Below are positions 52,468 through 62,500 of a stretch of DNA of 64,000 nucleotides, piece after piece (within the stretch, counting starts at the first letter, position 1; each line of letters opens with the position of its first letter). Under the pieces are notes generated by a model that saw nothing but the letters and a program-made list of their open reading frames with translations, did not search any database and was not told where the DNA came from. Source of the DNA: Algibacillus agarilyticus. GTDB lineage: Bacteria > Pseudomonadota > Gammaproteobacteria > Enterobacterales > Alteromonadaceae. The DNA lies in NCBI RefSeq assembly GCF_003286125.1, contig NZ_QMED01000022.1, positions 1 through 64,000 of the forward strand. The letters run 5' to 3'. Position numbers and translations under genes: made by a program.

Positions 52468-54429
52468 TTATTGGCGTTCAAGTGTAAACATTTGATTTTC
52501 AGAGCCCGATACACAAGTCCATTGTAATAGGTTTGCGCCATCATTAGCTGATTTGCTCGCTACATCTAAACATAGTTCGCTGTTACGGTTAATGATGCGC
52601 CATTTTCCTGATCCCGCACTTTGAAAACGGAATTGCTGGTTATAGCCACCCCAATAGTCCCATAACATAATGTTGGCACCTGGAGCCGTTGACAATGAAT
52701 CTATATCAAACCCGCGTGTTGGTGACGCGACCGGCGAAATGCGATGCCAAATACCGTCTACGGTGCTAATGTTGAATTTTTGACAGTCGTTAGCCAACCA
52801 TGCCCATTGTTGAATGTTCGCGGCGTTTTCAACATTACAACCGGCTAAATCAATTGATTTACCACTGTGTAATGGTGTTATGCGATAAGTGCCGTTAACG
52901 GTGCCATTAGAGGCATTGCTTGAGTTACTACCACTGCTGTAACCATTATAAACTTCAAACTCGGCTATCTGTGGTGTGCCAGAAGCGGAATGAATAACAA
53001 AGCTTAATTTACCGAGGTTAACATCGTTGAATGTGATCACATCTGGTACGCTTGATCCAGATGCTAACGTTGAGCCTGTGTCATAATTAACTAATGACCA
53101 AGACGTAATGCGATTTGATACTTGTAATATACGTGCGGCATTAACGGTGGTGTTTAAGTTTTTAATGTTGATGGTGCCCGTTGTGCTTGAAGGTGACCAA
53201 TATGTAGATGTATCACCATCAATTACATTGCCATAGCTGCTGCCGCTGGCTTTTGAGCTACCATCTACACCCGCGCCTAATGCTAAGTTTTCACCGGTAC
53301 CACTTGATGAACCAGAGCCCGCATCAGGATTTGTGCCAGTATCAGGGTTTGTTACAACAGAGCAACTGCCGTTTGAAACATTTAAACCTGTATTTGCGCC
53401 TGCCGTTGAAGCCACAATGCTGGGTACACAGCTCGCATTATCAAGTTGATAACTGTACGGTGTGCTTATTGATGTTGTTGATGTAGGGTTCGGGCCTGCT
53501 GGGTGATTGCTACTATCGTCACTCGTCCACGATACGTTATCAAAAATATTGCCGCTTACCTGCCAGTAGCCCATGTCATTTGTATAGAATGTACCTAAAA
53601 CATCTTTTGAATCTTGAAAGTAGTTATTTTCAGCTTTCATTTCGCCGCCAATACGTGGGTTCATCCCCGACTTATTTAGGCTGATGTAATGGTTGTTATA
53701 AGCATGTGCCGTTGCATGGCGCAACAGAGGGGCTCGTGAATCGATATTTTGGTATAGATTATGATGGAACGTGACCGGGCCATTATTGTCGTCACTATCA
53801 CTTGAACCGACTAAACCACCGCGACCTGAATTGCGTAAAATACTATACGAAAGCGTGACATATTTACTGGTACCTTTCATATCGAACAATGCATCATAGC
53901 CGGCACTTTCGCCACCTTGCGCTTCTAGTGTTACATGATCTACCCATACATTTGATACGTTGCTTTCCATACCGATGGCATCACCTCCATTTGAAATTGG
54001 TGAGCCCGATTTTTTAACATTTCTAACGTGAACATTACGAATAATGATGTTAGAAGAGCTCCGAATATGAATACCCAATTCATCAAATAATGCACCACTG
54101 CCAACACCGAGTAAGGTAACGTTGCTAATTTCTTTTAGCTCAATCACACCATCTGCTGTATTACAGCTATCGCCTGACACTTTTGATGTATTACCGTGAT
54201 TGATTGTGCCTTCTACTTCAATGATGATGGGGGTGTCGCTTGACGCTCGGTTACATAAAGCAGCATGGATTTGCGTACCCGATGTTACACGCACCACTTG
54301 CCCGCCTTCACCGCCGGTTGTATTACCATTTTGCGTGTGGTAACCGTTAGCAAATGCATTACCTGCAAATAATGCCGCACTAATGGCAGCTGCTTGCATT
54401 GAATATTTAAATAGGTTTCTTGTGTTCAT
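52468..54429 (-). CDS. Secreted PL1 pectate lyase with discoidin-like and ricin-type domains
   Basis: 653 residues from the ATG at 54429, which has GAGGAAAC upstream. Signal peptide ends GNAFANG. PL1 beta-helix about 30-335: IELKEISNVTLLGVGSGALF, WVDHVTLEAQGGES, YVTLSYSILRNSGRGGLVGS, RAPLLRHATAHAYNNHY. Linker with Asp/Gly/Ser, then a discoidin-type domain (about 375-490; SSYGNVIDGDTSTYWSPSST), then a ricin/CBM13 trefoil (about 510-653; IQQWAWLANDCQKF and LLQWTCVSGSENQMF). The N-terminal PL1 domain is nearly the same as in the two larger lyases at 56012 and 59577. Operator copy 3 lies 57 bp upstream. Confidence 0.92.
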   Translation of the reverse strand: MNTRNLFKYSMQAAAISAALFAGNAFANGYHTQNGNTTGGEGGQVVRVTSGTQIHAALCNRASSDTPIIIEVEGTINHGNTSKVSGDSCNTADGVIELKEISNVTLLGVGSGALFDELGIHIRSSSNIIIRNVHVRNVKKSGSPISNGGDAIGMESNVSNVWVDHVTLEAQGGESAGYDALFDMKGTSKYVTLSYSILRNSGRGGLVGSSDSDDNNGPVTFHHNLYQNIDSRAPLLRHATAHAYNNHYISLNKSGMNPRIGGEMKAENNYFQDSKDVLGTFYTNDMGYWQVSGNIFDNVSWTSDDSSNHPAGPNPTSTTSISTPYSYQLDNASCVPSIVASTAGANTGLNVSNGSCSVVTNPDTGTNPDAGSGSSSGTGENLALGAGVDGSSKASGSSYGNVIDGDTSTYWSPSSTTGTINIKNLNTTVNAARILQVSNRITSWSLVNYDTGSTLASGSSVPDVITFNDVNLGKLSFVIHSASGTPQIAEFEVYNGYSSGSNSSNASNGTVNGTYRITPLHSGKSIDLAGCNVENAANIQQWAWLANDCQKFNISTVDGIWHRISPVASPTRGFDIDSLSTAPGANIMLWDYWGGYNQQFRFQSAGSGKWRIINRNSELCLDVASKSANDGANLLQWTCVSGSENQMFTLERQ

Positions 54430-54776
54430 TTTGTTTCCTCTGAATATTATTGTTTTTATTGATAATACATTTGCCATTGTTTTTTTTGCTACCGGTGGCA
54501 AATTTGTGTATTTCAAATTTCTATTTTCGACTTATGGAAGTGCTTAAGTCGATGAACAGTATAAGGATGTTTTATTTATGTTCAATAGAACATGTAGTTA
54601 AAATGTTTATTTTATGTTAACTATATGATTTGCAAGACGTTTAATTTGTTTCTTATCATATAATATTATTTATATGTGCCAGGTTTGCTAATTTGTCTGT
54701 TTGTAAGACGTTTTTTTGTTAATTAAAAACGCAGTTTTATCTTAAATGGTGATTTTTTAGCTGATATTAATAGTGG
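54430..54776. other. AT-rich spacer with operator copy 3
   Basis: 347 bp between the PL1 gene at 52468 and the binding protein at 54777. Apart from the operator (54486-54501) and a run of AT-rich DNA I see nothing. Confidence 0.55.
54486..54501. promoter_or_regulatory. Operator TTGCTACCGGTGGCAA, copy 3
   Basis: Full 16-base site, 57 bp upstream of the PL1 start at 54429, a position suited to repression of transcription initiation. Confidence 0.75.
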
Positions 54777-55883
54777 TTAATTAAGCTTGGGTTGTTCAGA
54801 TAAATCGCTGATTAAATTTTTAATATTGAGAGTCGGGGGGGTGGGTTGAGCTTGTGTTGCGATGTATTTTTTATATTTTATGTTGCGCCATTTTTTGTGA
54901 TTAATAAAATTAATATAGGGTGCTATATTTTTTTTAGTGAGTAATTCAAAGTGATTAATTCGTTGTGCTTTTATACCTTGTTTGTGTTCTGCTATTTCTA
55001 AAAGTGCGATCACGCCCATCATAAAATGACCACCGACTAAAGCCTTAATTTTTTCTTGTTGTACTTTAAGTAATGCCTCGGGCAGCCAATCGAATCCACC
55101 AATGTACCACTCTTGGTTTTGATATTGTTTTAGATTTTGTTTTTGTTCGTTTACTTCAAGCGCCATTTGCGCACTGGCACACCAAAATATTTGGGTATCA
55201 GGATAGCGGTTAATTACTCTAAGGAAACGCTCATTGACCATTGTTTGTGAAAAATTCATACGAAAAATCTGATTCATTAATAAATTTTCATATTGTTTGT
55301 CATAGGCTAATAAACCGGCTTCGCGCTTATCGGTTACCGCATCAAATGTTCCGCTTAAGCCCGTTATTTGAACCTGTTTTAGCGGCGAGTTATCTTGGTT
55401 AAATTGACGATGCAACTCTTCTGCTAAAGCGTAACCGGCTTGTTTTTGGTCATAATTTATTTCATTTATCCAATATTTATATTTGTCACCCGGTTCACCC
55501 ATGATTGATTTTTCTTTAGCAGTAAAAACTTGTTCTAAGGTAATAAAGTTAATTTTTTTTGCTTCAATCACATCAAATATTTGTTGGCCTAATGCCGGAA
55601 ACGCTCTAAAAACTAAATAGTCCGGTGGTGTTTTTTGGTTGACGATTTCATTAATTTTTTTATCGAGGGTAAATCTATTGTTGTCGATATGAATAATGTT
55701 GATATTGAGTTGCTGCTCTGAGGCTGCGGATTGGATCGCATCGGTGACCCAATACCAAAATTGATGTTCTTTATGGTCGGGTAAAATAAATGTAATTTCA
55801 CTCGCGTGCGCTTTATTTAGGGCAGCTAAACTACCCACTAATAAAATGCAGATCGGTATAATCACAAAAATAATACGTAACAT
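54777..55883 (-). CDS. Periplasmic sugar-binding-type protein (LacI-sensor fold)
   Basis: 368 residues; signal peptide 1-27 (ALNKAHASE). The mature protein resembles Peripla_BP_4 proteins: ITFILPDHKEHQFWYWVTDA, YLVFRAFPALGQQIFDVIEA, GLSGTFDAVTDKREAGLLAY and GGFDWLPEALLKVQ. No ABC permease or ATPase gene is near, so it may feed a sensor kinase or diguanylate cyclase elsewhere. It lies between two PL1 lyase genes, suggesting it recognises a pectin-derived sugar. Start has no strong ribosome site. Confidence 0.8.
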   Translation of the reverse strand: MLRIIFVIIPICILLVGSLAALNKAHASEITFILPDHKEHQFWYWVTDAIQSAASEQQLNINIIHIDNNRFTLDKKINEIVNQKTPPDYLVFRAFPALGQQIFDVIEAKKINFITLEQVFTAKEKSIMGEPGDKYKYWINEINYDQKQAGYALAEELHRQFNQDNSPLKQVQITGLSGTFDAVTDKREAGLLAYDKQYENLLMNQIFRMNFSQTMVNERFLRVINRYPDTQIFWCASAQMALEVNEQKQNLKQYQNQEWYIGGFDWLPEALLKVQQEKIKALVGGHFMMGVIALLEIAEHKQGIKAQRINHFELLTKKNIAPYINFINHKKWRNIKYKKYIATQAQPTPPTLNIKNLISDLSEQPKLN

Positions 55884-55967
55884 TCTTTTCTCAAAATTGC
55901 TTTCTCAAATTGAGTTAACTTTACTCATTGTAGTTTATTTTTGTCTGGTTAGAAGGCTTTGTTGGTA

Positions 55968-55996
55968 AACAAGGTGCGAGAGCAGTGCACCTTGTT
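55968..55996. terminator. Hairpin after the two-lyase gene
   Basis: AACAAGGTGC (55968-55977) and GCACCTTGTT (55987-55996) form a perfect 10-bp stem with a 9-nt loop, 16 bp past the stop of the gene ending at 56012. The following T-run on the minus strand is weak. Confidence 0.65.
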
Positions 55997-56011
55997 GGCT
56001 TTAGTTCACGT

Positions 56012-59000
56012 TTACTGACAAGTCGTGGTGTTTGAGTTGGCGCCTATGACGTTATTATAACCCTGCGTATAGCTCGATAGCCAAGGTGCTTTAGCGCCTT
56101 TTCCGGCGGTGGCGACTACATAATTCCGTAATGATTGACCGACTAGTTGTCGATAAGCACTAATAGTATCTTGTGAGGTTGAGCTATAGTCGGCAAACAT
56201 ATTGGGCACAATACCTTGGGTAACATCAAGCGATGCAAAGGTGCCATTGAGCTCGCAATGAGTGTTGGCTTCGTAAACGTAACTACCTGAAATTTCGAGC
56301 CCGCCTTCTTTTACAGCATCATCGAATAATGATTTTTGCCAATCGGCTAAATCATCACCTTTTGTATTGGCGAGTGAATTCATAAATAAATTGTTTTCGA
56401 TGAGTGCTTTGGCTCCTACACGTAAACTCATTACATCTTTGCGATAACCGTAAAATACATTATTAAACATATGTGTTTGTCCACGACGTAATAAGGGCAC
56501 TCGACGCATGGTGTTGTAGGCGCTTGTACCAAAATTATCATCGGTAGTTACAAATAGGTTGTTATAAATACTGGTGGTGATTTGCGAATTGATGGCGCGG
56601 CTATCGCTTGAACCGTGCAAAGCCGCCCGTTTTACATTGATGAGTTTATTGAAAGATATACTAATATCATGTGCCCCCACTTTGACATCAAATGCTGAGT
56701 CACCTGTGGTATCAAACGTATTTTGGTGTATCCAAATATCATGAGATTCACCCGTTGAGCGGATCATATCGGGGTCAAGTTCATGGTCTTCTGTGTGGCC
56801 AACGCCCACAAAATAATGGTTAGTTATGATCACGTTTTCTGATTGGTGTGTAGAAGCGCCACTGCTATCTGCACCAATCTTAAAGCCATTAAATACAAAT
56901 CGCGTGTTAGCTCCTCGACCATCAAGGGTGGTGTTACTATTAATTAAATAATTTTGGATTGGTAAATTACGGTCATTTAATACGTTATTAAAAAAAGTGA
57001 TTAAGCAGCTATCGCGACTGATATTTTTTGCATTGCAATAAGCGTATGGGTCTCGGCAGGTTGCTTCATCAACGCCTAATGCGGTTTGTAATGCTGTATC
57101 GGCACAATAAGGGCGATACATCATTAGGTCGGTTTGGCTGCTAAAATCTTGTTTGTCAAATACGATCCAGTTGTGATCGTTTGATGCTATGGCGGCTAAA
57201 ATTTGATCTTCAGGTTTGTCGTTGGTGATCACTACCAAGTTACTGTTGCCTTCTGGGTTGTAGCCACCCGTTGCTTTTTCTCCATAACCTACGGGTTGAC
57301 CAAGTGATAGCGCTAAACACTCAACAATAGCTTGTTCGGTTTGTATGGCTGATCCATGCCAGTTAATGTTATTATCGTGAATAAGGGCTGCACAATGATC
57401 ATCAGGGTAATTGATGGTGGTTGCCTGGTTACTTGCATCGTTTGTCCAATCGGTTTGTGTATTGTCAGAACCAGAACCAGAACCAGAACCAGTTGTAGTC
57501 TCTGTATCAGTACTTGAGTTATTTGAACCGCCTGAGTTTGTTGCCCCTCCGGTGTTGAAAATTTCAAATTCAGCTATTTGTACCGTACCAATGGATGATT
57601 CGATTAAAAAGTTGAGCTTACTTGATGTGATCTCAGCAACGTTAATTGCTTCTGTTAGATCGGTGCCACTGGCCAATACTTGATCTGTATCGTCATCAAC
57701 TAATGACCACTTTGTTATAGCGCCACTTGCTTCGACGGTTTCGATAATATTAACGTGGTTAAATGCTTGATTAACGCCTTTAATTGAAATGCGCCCTGTG
57801 CTGCCATTAGGTGACCAGAAAGTCGTGAAATTGCCATCTCTTACGTTACCATAGCTACTACCACTGGCTTTAGAGCTTCCGTCTGCTCCGGCGGTTAACG
57901 CTAAATTGATCTTACTGTTGTTGCTTGTATCGGTGCTCGTATCTGTGTTGCTGTCGCCATTATTGGCATGAGTGTCGTCTTGACCACTACCTGTAATTTG
58001 GCGGGTACACTTTTGGGCCGACACCGCTAAATGAGTATTTGCACCAGCCGTGGCTAATACAATGTCTTTAACGCAATTGGCATCATCAAGTGCATGATCG
58101 TACGGAATATTGATATTTATCGTTGACGTTGGGTTAGGGCCAGCAGGATAATTTTTATCACCTTGGCTTGTCCAAGTAACGGTGTTTGTCCATAAATTGC
58201 CGCTGACATCCCAAAACCCTTTATCGTTGGTATAAAATGTGCCTAATGGATCTTGCGCGTTTTCAAATACGTTGTTTTGCGCTTTTATTGCGCCGCCAAT
58301 ACGCGGGTTCATGCCTGATGAGGCGATACCATTATAATAATTGTTGTAAGCATGAGCCGTTGCATGACGTAATAACGGGGTGCGTGAGTTAATGTTTTGG
58401 TAGTAGTTATGATGAAAGGTGACAGGGCCATTATTACTGTCGCCATCCGTTGAACCGACTAAACCACCGCGACCTGAATTGCGTAAAATGCTATACGAAA
58501 GCGTCACATATTTTGTGTTAGCTTTCATGTCAAATAATGCATCGTAACCTTCACTTTCGCCGCCTTGCGCTTCAAGTGTGACATGGTCAACCCACACATT
58601 AGATACGTTTGATTCCATACCTATTGCATCACCGCCGTTAGAGGTGGGTGAGCCTGACTTTTTCACATTTCTAACGTGTATATTTTGAATAATAATATTT
58701 GAAGCCGCTCGCAAATGAATGCCTATTTCATCAAATAGCGCTCCATTACCCACGCCGATTAAAGTGATGTTGCTGACTTCTTTGAGTTCAATGACATCTG
58801 CGGCGGTATTACAGCTATCACCCGAAACTTGCTCGGTGTTGGCGTGATTGATCGTGCCTTCAACTTGAATAATTACAGGCGTATCACTACTGGCTCGGTT
58901 ACATAATGCTTGGTGAATTTCTTTACCTGTGGTTGCTTTAATTATTTGACCACCTGCACCTCCGGTTGTACCGGCTTGGCGACTAGCAAATCCACTCACG

Positions 59001-59209
59001 CTTGGGCTTTGTGTGGGTATTGTGGTTAATGCGTTATTAGGGGGGAGATCTGGTAACGTAGTGTCGGGCGTTGATGTATCAGGAACGGTTGTATCGGGTA
59101 TTGTAACGGGTGGGGTGGTGTTGGTTTTTTCAGCTTTTGATCCGCCACCACAAGCCAATAATAAACCGGCTATCGCTAATGTTGCAATGTAGGTATTTAA
59201 TTTCTTCAT
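56012..59209 (-). CDS. Lipoprotein with two PL1-type pectate lyase modules
   Basis: 1065 residues from the ATG at 59209. Lipoprotein signal with LLLAC at about 20, then a Thr/Pro/Asp-rich tether (TTPPVTIPDTTVPDTS). First PL1 module about 65-395 with WVDHVTLEAQGGES and GLVGSTDGDSNNGPVTFHHN. Discoidin-like domain about 440-555 (SYGNVRDGNFTTFWSPNGST). A Gly-Ser linker follows (hexanucleotide repeat at 57467). Second module about 610-1060, of another PL1-like type: CADTALQTALGVDEATCRDP, DIWIHQNTFDTTGDSAFDVK, RRVPLLRRGQTHMFNNVFYG. Its two modules pair with those of the gene at 59577. Operator copy 4 is 63 bp upstream. Confidence 0.88.
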   Translation of the reverse strand: MKKLNTYIATLAIAGLLLACGGGSKAEKTNTTPPVTIPDTTVPDTSTPDTTLPDLPPNNALTTIPTQSPSVSGFASRQAGTTGGAGGQIIKATTGKEIHQALCNRASSDTPVIIQVEGTINHANTEQVSGDSCNTAADVIELKEVSNITLIGVGNGALFDEIGIHLRAASNIIIQNIHVRNVKKSGSPTSNGGDAIGMESNVSNVWVDHVTLEAQGGESEGYDALFDMKANTKYVTLSYSILRNSGRGGLVGSTDGDSNNGPVTFHHNYYQNINSRTPLLRHATAHAYNNYYNGIASSGMNPRIGGAIKAQNNVFENAQDPLGTFYTNDKGFWDVSGNLWTNTVTWTSQGDKNYPAGPNPTSTININIPYDHALDDANCVKDIVLATAGANTHLAVSAQKCTRQITGSGQDDTHANNGDSNTDTSTDTSNNSKINLALTAGADGSSKASGSSYGNVRDGNFTTFWSPNGSTGRISIKGVNQAFNHVNIIETVEASGAITKWSLVDDDTDQVLASGTDLTEAINVAEITSSKLNFLIESSIGTVQIAEFEIFNTGGATNSGGSNNSSTDTETTTGSGSGSGSDNTQTDWTNDASNQATTINYPDDHCAALIHDNNINWHGSAIQTEQAIVECLALSLGQPVGYGEKATGGYNPEGNSNLVVITNDKPEDQILAAIASNDHNWIVFDKQDFSSQTDLMMYRPYCADTALQTALGVDEATCRDPYAYCNAKNISRDSCLITFFNNVLNDRNLPIQNYLINSNTTLDGRGANTRFVFNGFKIGADSSGASTHQSENVIITNHYFVGVGHTEDHELDPDMIRSTGESHDIWIHQNTFDTTGDSAFDVKVGAHDISISFNKLINVKRAALHGSSDSRAINSQITTSIYNNLFVTTDDNFGTSAYNTMRRVPLLRRGQTHMFNNVFYGYRKDVMSLRVGAKALIENNLFMNSLANTKGDDLADWQKSLFDDAVKEGGLEISGSYVYEANTHCELNGTFASLDVTQGIVPNMFADYSSTSQDTISAYRQLVGQSLRNYVVATAGKGAKAPWLSSYTQGYNNVIGANSNTTTCQ
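57467..57492. repeat. Hexanucleotide repeat (AGAACC) in a linker
   Basis: AGAACC is repeated about 4.3 times, encoding the alternating Gly-Ser linker of the two-module lyase at 56012-59209. Because the unit is 6 bp, slippage would change linker length without breaking the frame. Confidence 0.85.
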
Positions 59210-59271
59210 GTTCAATTATTCCACAGATAAGCACAAATTATTTTGTGAAGCGTATCACTAATATTTTGTTT

Positions 59272-59287
59272 TTGCTACCGGTGGCAC
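59272..59287. promoter_or_regulatory. Operator TTGCTACCGGTGGCAC, copy 4
   Basis: Differs from the full site only in the last base. It lies 63 bp upstream of the gene starting at 59209. Confidence 0.75.
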
Positions 59288-59471
59288 GTTGGTTTTTATT
59301 GCTATTTACACGATTTTTAAGTTTATTTTGATTATTTACTACTGCTTTGGGATTTTGTGCAAAAAGGGTTCAATCACTGAGTCGTTAATTAGTTAAATAC
59401 TAAAAGATTAGTGCAAGGGGAGGTGTTGTGAAGCCGCTAGCTTGACGTTGCTAAAAGTCTCAATTAAAAAA

Positions 59472-59492
59472 GACCCAACGCAAGGTTGGGTC
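59472..59492 (-). terminator. Rho-independent terminator of the gene at 59577
   Basis: GACCCAAC-GCAAG-GTTGGGTC is a perfect 8-bp stem; on the minus strand TTTTTTAATT follows directly. It lies 85 bp beyond the stop at 59577, in the correct direction for that gene. Confidence 0.8.
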
Positions 59493-59576
59493 AATATTTT
59501 AGTACATACATTTATGAGGACGAATAAATGTATAACGACTTCTTTGTTCGTTTAATCTTATAACGATGAATGGCTA

Positions 59577-62500
59577 CTATTGGCAGCTTGCCGGTGCTGC
59601 AGCCATCGTATTATTTTCACCTTCGTTATAGCTTGATACCCAAGGTGTTTTCCCCTTTTTACCCGCAGTTGCTAGTACGTAGTTACGTAAGTTAGCGCCA
59701 GGGTTAAAGCGGTTCGCGTTAATGGTGTTTTGTGATGCTGCGCTATAATCAGCAAACATATCAGGTGTGTTGCCATCGGTTACGTCAATTGATGCTGATG
59801 CACCTAATGGGTAACATGTTGCATCCGATTCCCACACGTAACTGTTATAAACCTCTAAATTACCTTCAGACACCGCATCAGCAAATAACTCTACCTGCCA
59901 ATCCGCTAAATCATCACCTTTAGAATTATCAACAGGGTTCATAAACAAGTTATCTTCAACCAATGCACTGCCGCCTTTACGAATGCTCATTACATCTTTA
60001 CGGTAACCATAAAACACATTATTTAATAAGTGTGTTTGGCCACGACGTAACAGAGGTACACGACGCATTGTGTTATATGAGCTTGCGCCGAAATTATCAT
60101 CAGTTGTTACAAATAAATTATTGTGAATGGTTGTAGTGATCTGTGAATTAATTTCACGGCTATCACTTGAACCATGTAACGCAGCGCGTTTTACATTAAC
60201 TAATTTGTTAAACGAAACGGTAATATCATAAGCGCCTACTTTTACATCAAATGCTGAATCACCTGTGGTATCAAATGTATTTTGGTGGATCCAAATATCA
60301 TGTGATTCACCTGTTGAGCGGATCATATCCGGATCTAAATTGTGATCTTCGGTATGGCCTACACCGATAAATTTATTATTGGTGATGATGACATTTTCAG
60401 ATTGATGTGTTGATGCGCCACTGCTGTCTGCACCAATTTTAAAGCCATTAAATACAAATGTTGCATTGGATCCTCGGCCATCAATGGTTGTGTTACTGTC
60501 GATCAGATAGTTGCGAATAGGTAAGTTTTTATCGTTTAGATCATCGTTAAAGAACTCAACTAAACAGGTATCACTCGACATGCCTTTTTCTGCACAATAT
60601 GCATATGGGTCACGACAGGTTGCCTCATCTACACCTAAAGCATCTGTTAAGGCTGGATCTGCACAATACGGACGATACATCATGATAGAAGCCTCGTTAG
60701 CAAAGTCGTGTTTGTCGAATACAATCCAGTTGTGATCGCTTGACGAAATAGCGGCTAAAATTTGATCTTCAGGCTGATTATTTGTAATAACAATCAGGTT
60801 ACTCCCGCCTTGCGGATCAAAACCACCGGTTGTTTTTTCGCCATAGCCGACCGGTGAACCTAATGAATTAGATAAACATTCTATGATTTCTTGGTCGGTT
60901 TGTAAGGCTGATTCACGCCAATTAATGGCATCATTATTAATTAACTCTGCACACGTAGCGTTAGGGTATACAACGATACTATCTGGGGGGGTTGTCGGAT
61001 CGGTTGGATCCGTTGGCTCAACCGGATCGGTTGGTTCGACTGGATCGACACCATCACCTATTTGACCATTACAATCACCTTCGACAGGGGCTGAACCGGT
61101 AACGGTTAAGCTATCTATATTGGCTAATCCCGAGCTACCCGTCGCATGTAAAGTCACAATGTTCAAACCAGCATCTAAATTTATAGTTGCTGTTGTTGTA
61201 TTGGTGTAATCAGTCCATTCACCTGAATCTGGGAATGCTAAATTACCGTTTAATGTATCGTTGACTAAGATTGCAGCAGGACGATCAGTCGAGCCATTAG
61301 CATAGCGGCTTGCGAGTGTATAAGTGCCTGCCGCTGGCACTGAGATAGCATATTTAATGGTTTTACCGGCTTCGTTATCGGTATTGGCATAACCTACACC
61401 GTTATAACCTGAATGTTCATTCTGTATTTCACCCTCAACCGAACAGAAACCATTGGTATTTTCTTCTATGGTTAAGCTGGTTGGTTCGCTTAATACGCTA
61501 GCCAATACCGCCGTTGAATTATACTTAGTACCATCGTCGCCGGTTATTTTTACTGAGTAATAATAGTGACCATCTACAACGTTTTCATCTGTATAGCTAT
61601 TACCAATAACACCCGATGCAATGCGCACCCGACCGCTTAAGTTGTCATCGGTGTCGCGATATATCTCTTGGCCTGTTACGGTTATATTTTCGCTTGTCCA
61701 ATTAATTGTGACATCACTGACCGCGACTTGAGTTGTAGCTGAAACAGTACCAACTGTCGGATCGGGTTCAGCCGGCTCTGCTGGTGTAGTTATCGTTGCA
61801 GAATAAGTTTCAAATTCGGCTACTTTAGGTGTACCTGATGCAGACTCAATAACTAAGCTAATTTTAGCTACCGTGGTTTCTGTAAACGAGATATAACCCG
61901 ATAAACCATTGCCAGACGTTAAGGTTTCACCTGTACTGTGATCAACTAAACGCCAAGCTTGAATAGTACCTTCTGAACCTGCTGCTTCAATAATACGGAC
62001 CGTATTGATTGGGTTTGTTAAGTTTTTAATAGAGATAGTACCGGTTGATCCACTTGGCGACCAATATGAACTCACATCGCCATCGCGCACACTACCATAG
62101 CTACCAGCACCTTTAGAACTGCCATCAGAGCCGGCATTTAACGAAAAGTTTACGCCTGCATCGGTGACTTCACCTTCATTTGGATCGCTTGGCTCTGTGG
62201 GTTGCTCAGGTTCTGTTGGTTCTTCTGGGTCGATCGGATCTGTTGGCTCCTCTGGATCGGTAGGGGTTACCGGATCGGTAGGCTCAATTGCACAGCTGCC
62301 ATCTGATACCGCTAGACCTCTATTTGCCCCAGCTGCGGCTAACACAACTTGTTTTGCACATTCAGCTGAATCTAAAGCGTAATAATAGGGAAGGCTAACC
62401 GAGGTGGTTGATACTGGGTTAGGGCCTGCGGGGTGGTTGTCATCATCGTCGGCTGTCCAAATAACGGATGCTGAAAAAACATTACCGCTTATATCCCAAT

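Larger units (their letters stand above)
59210..59576. other. Spacer between the two large PL1 genes
   Basis: 367 bp. It contains operator copy 4 (59272-59287) and a terminator (59472-59492). The remainder is AT-rich with no gene. Confidence 0.6.
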
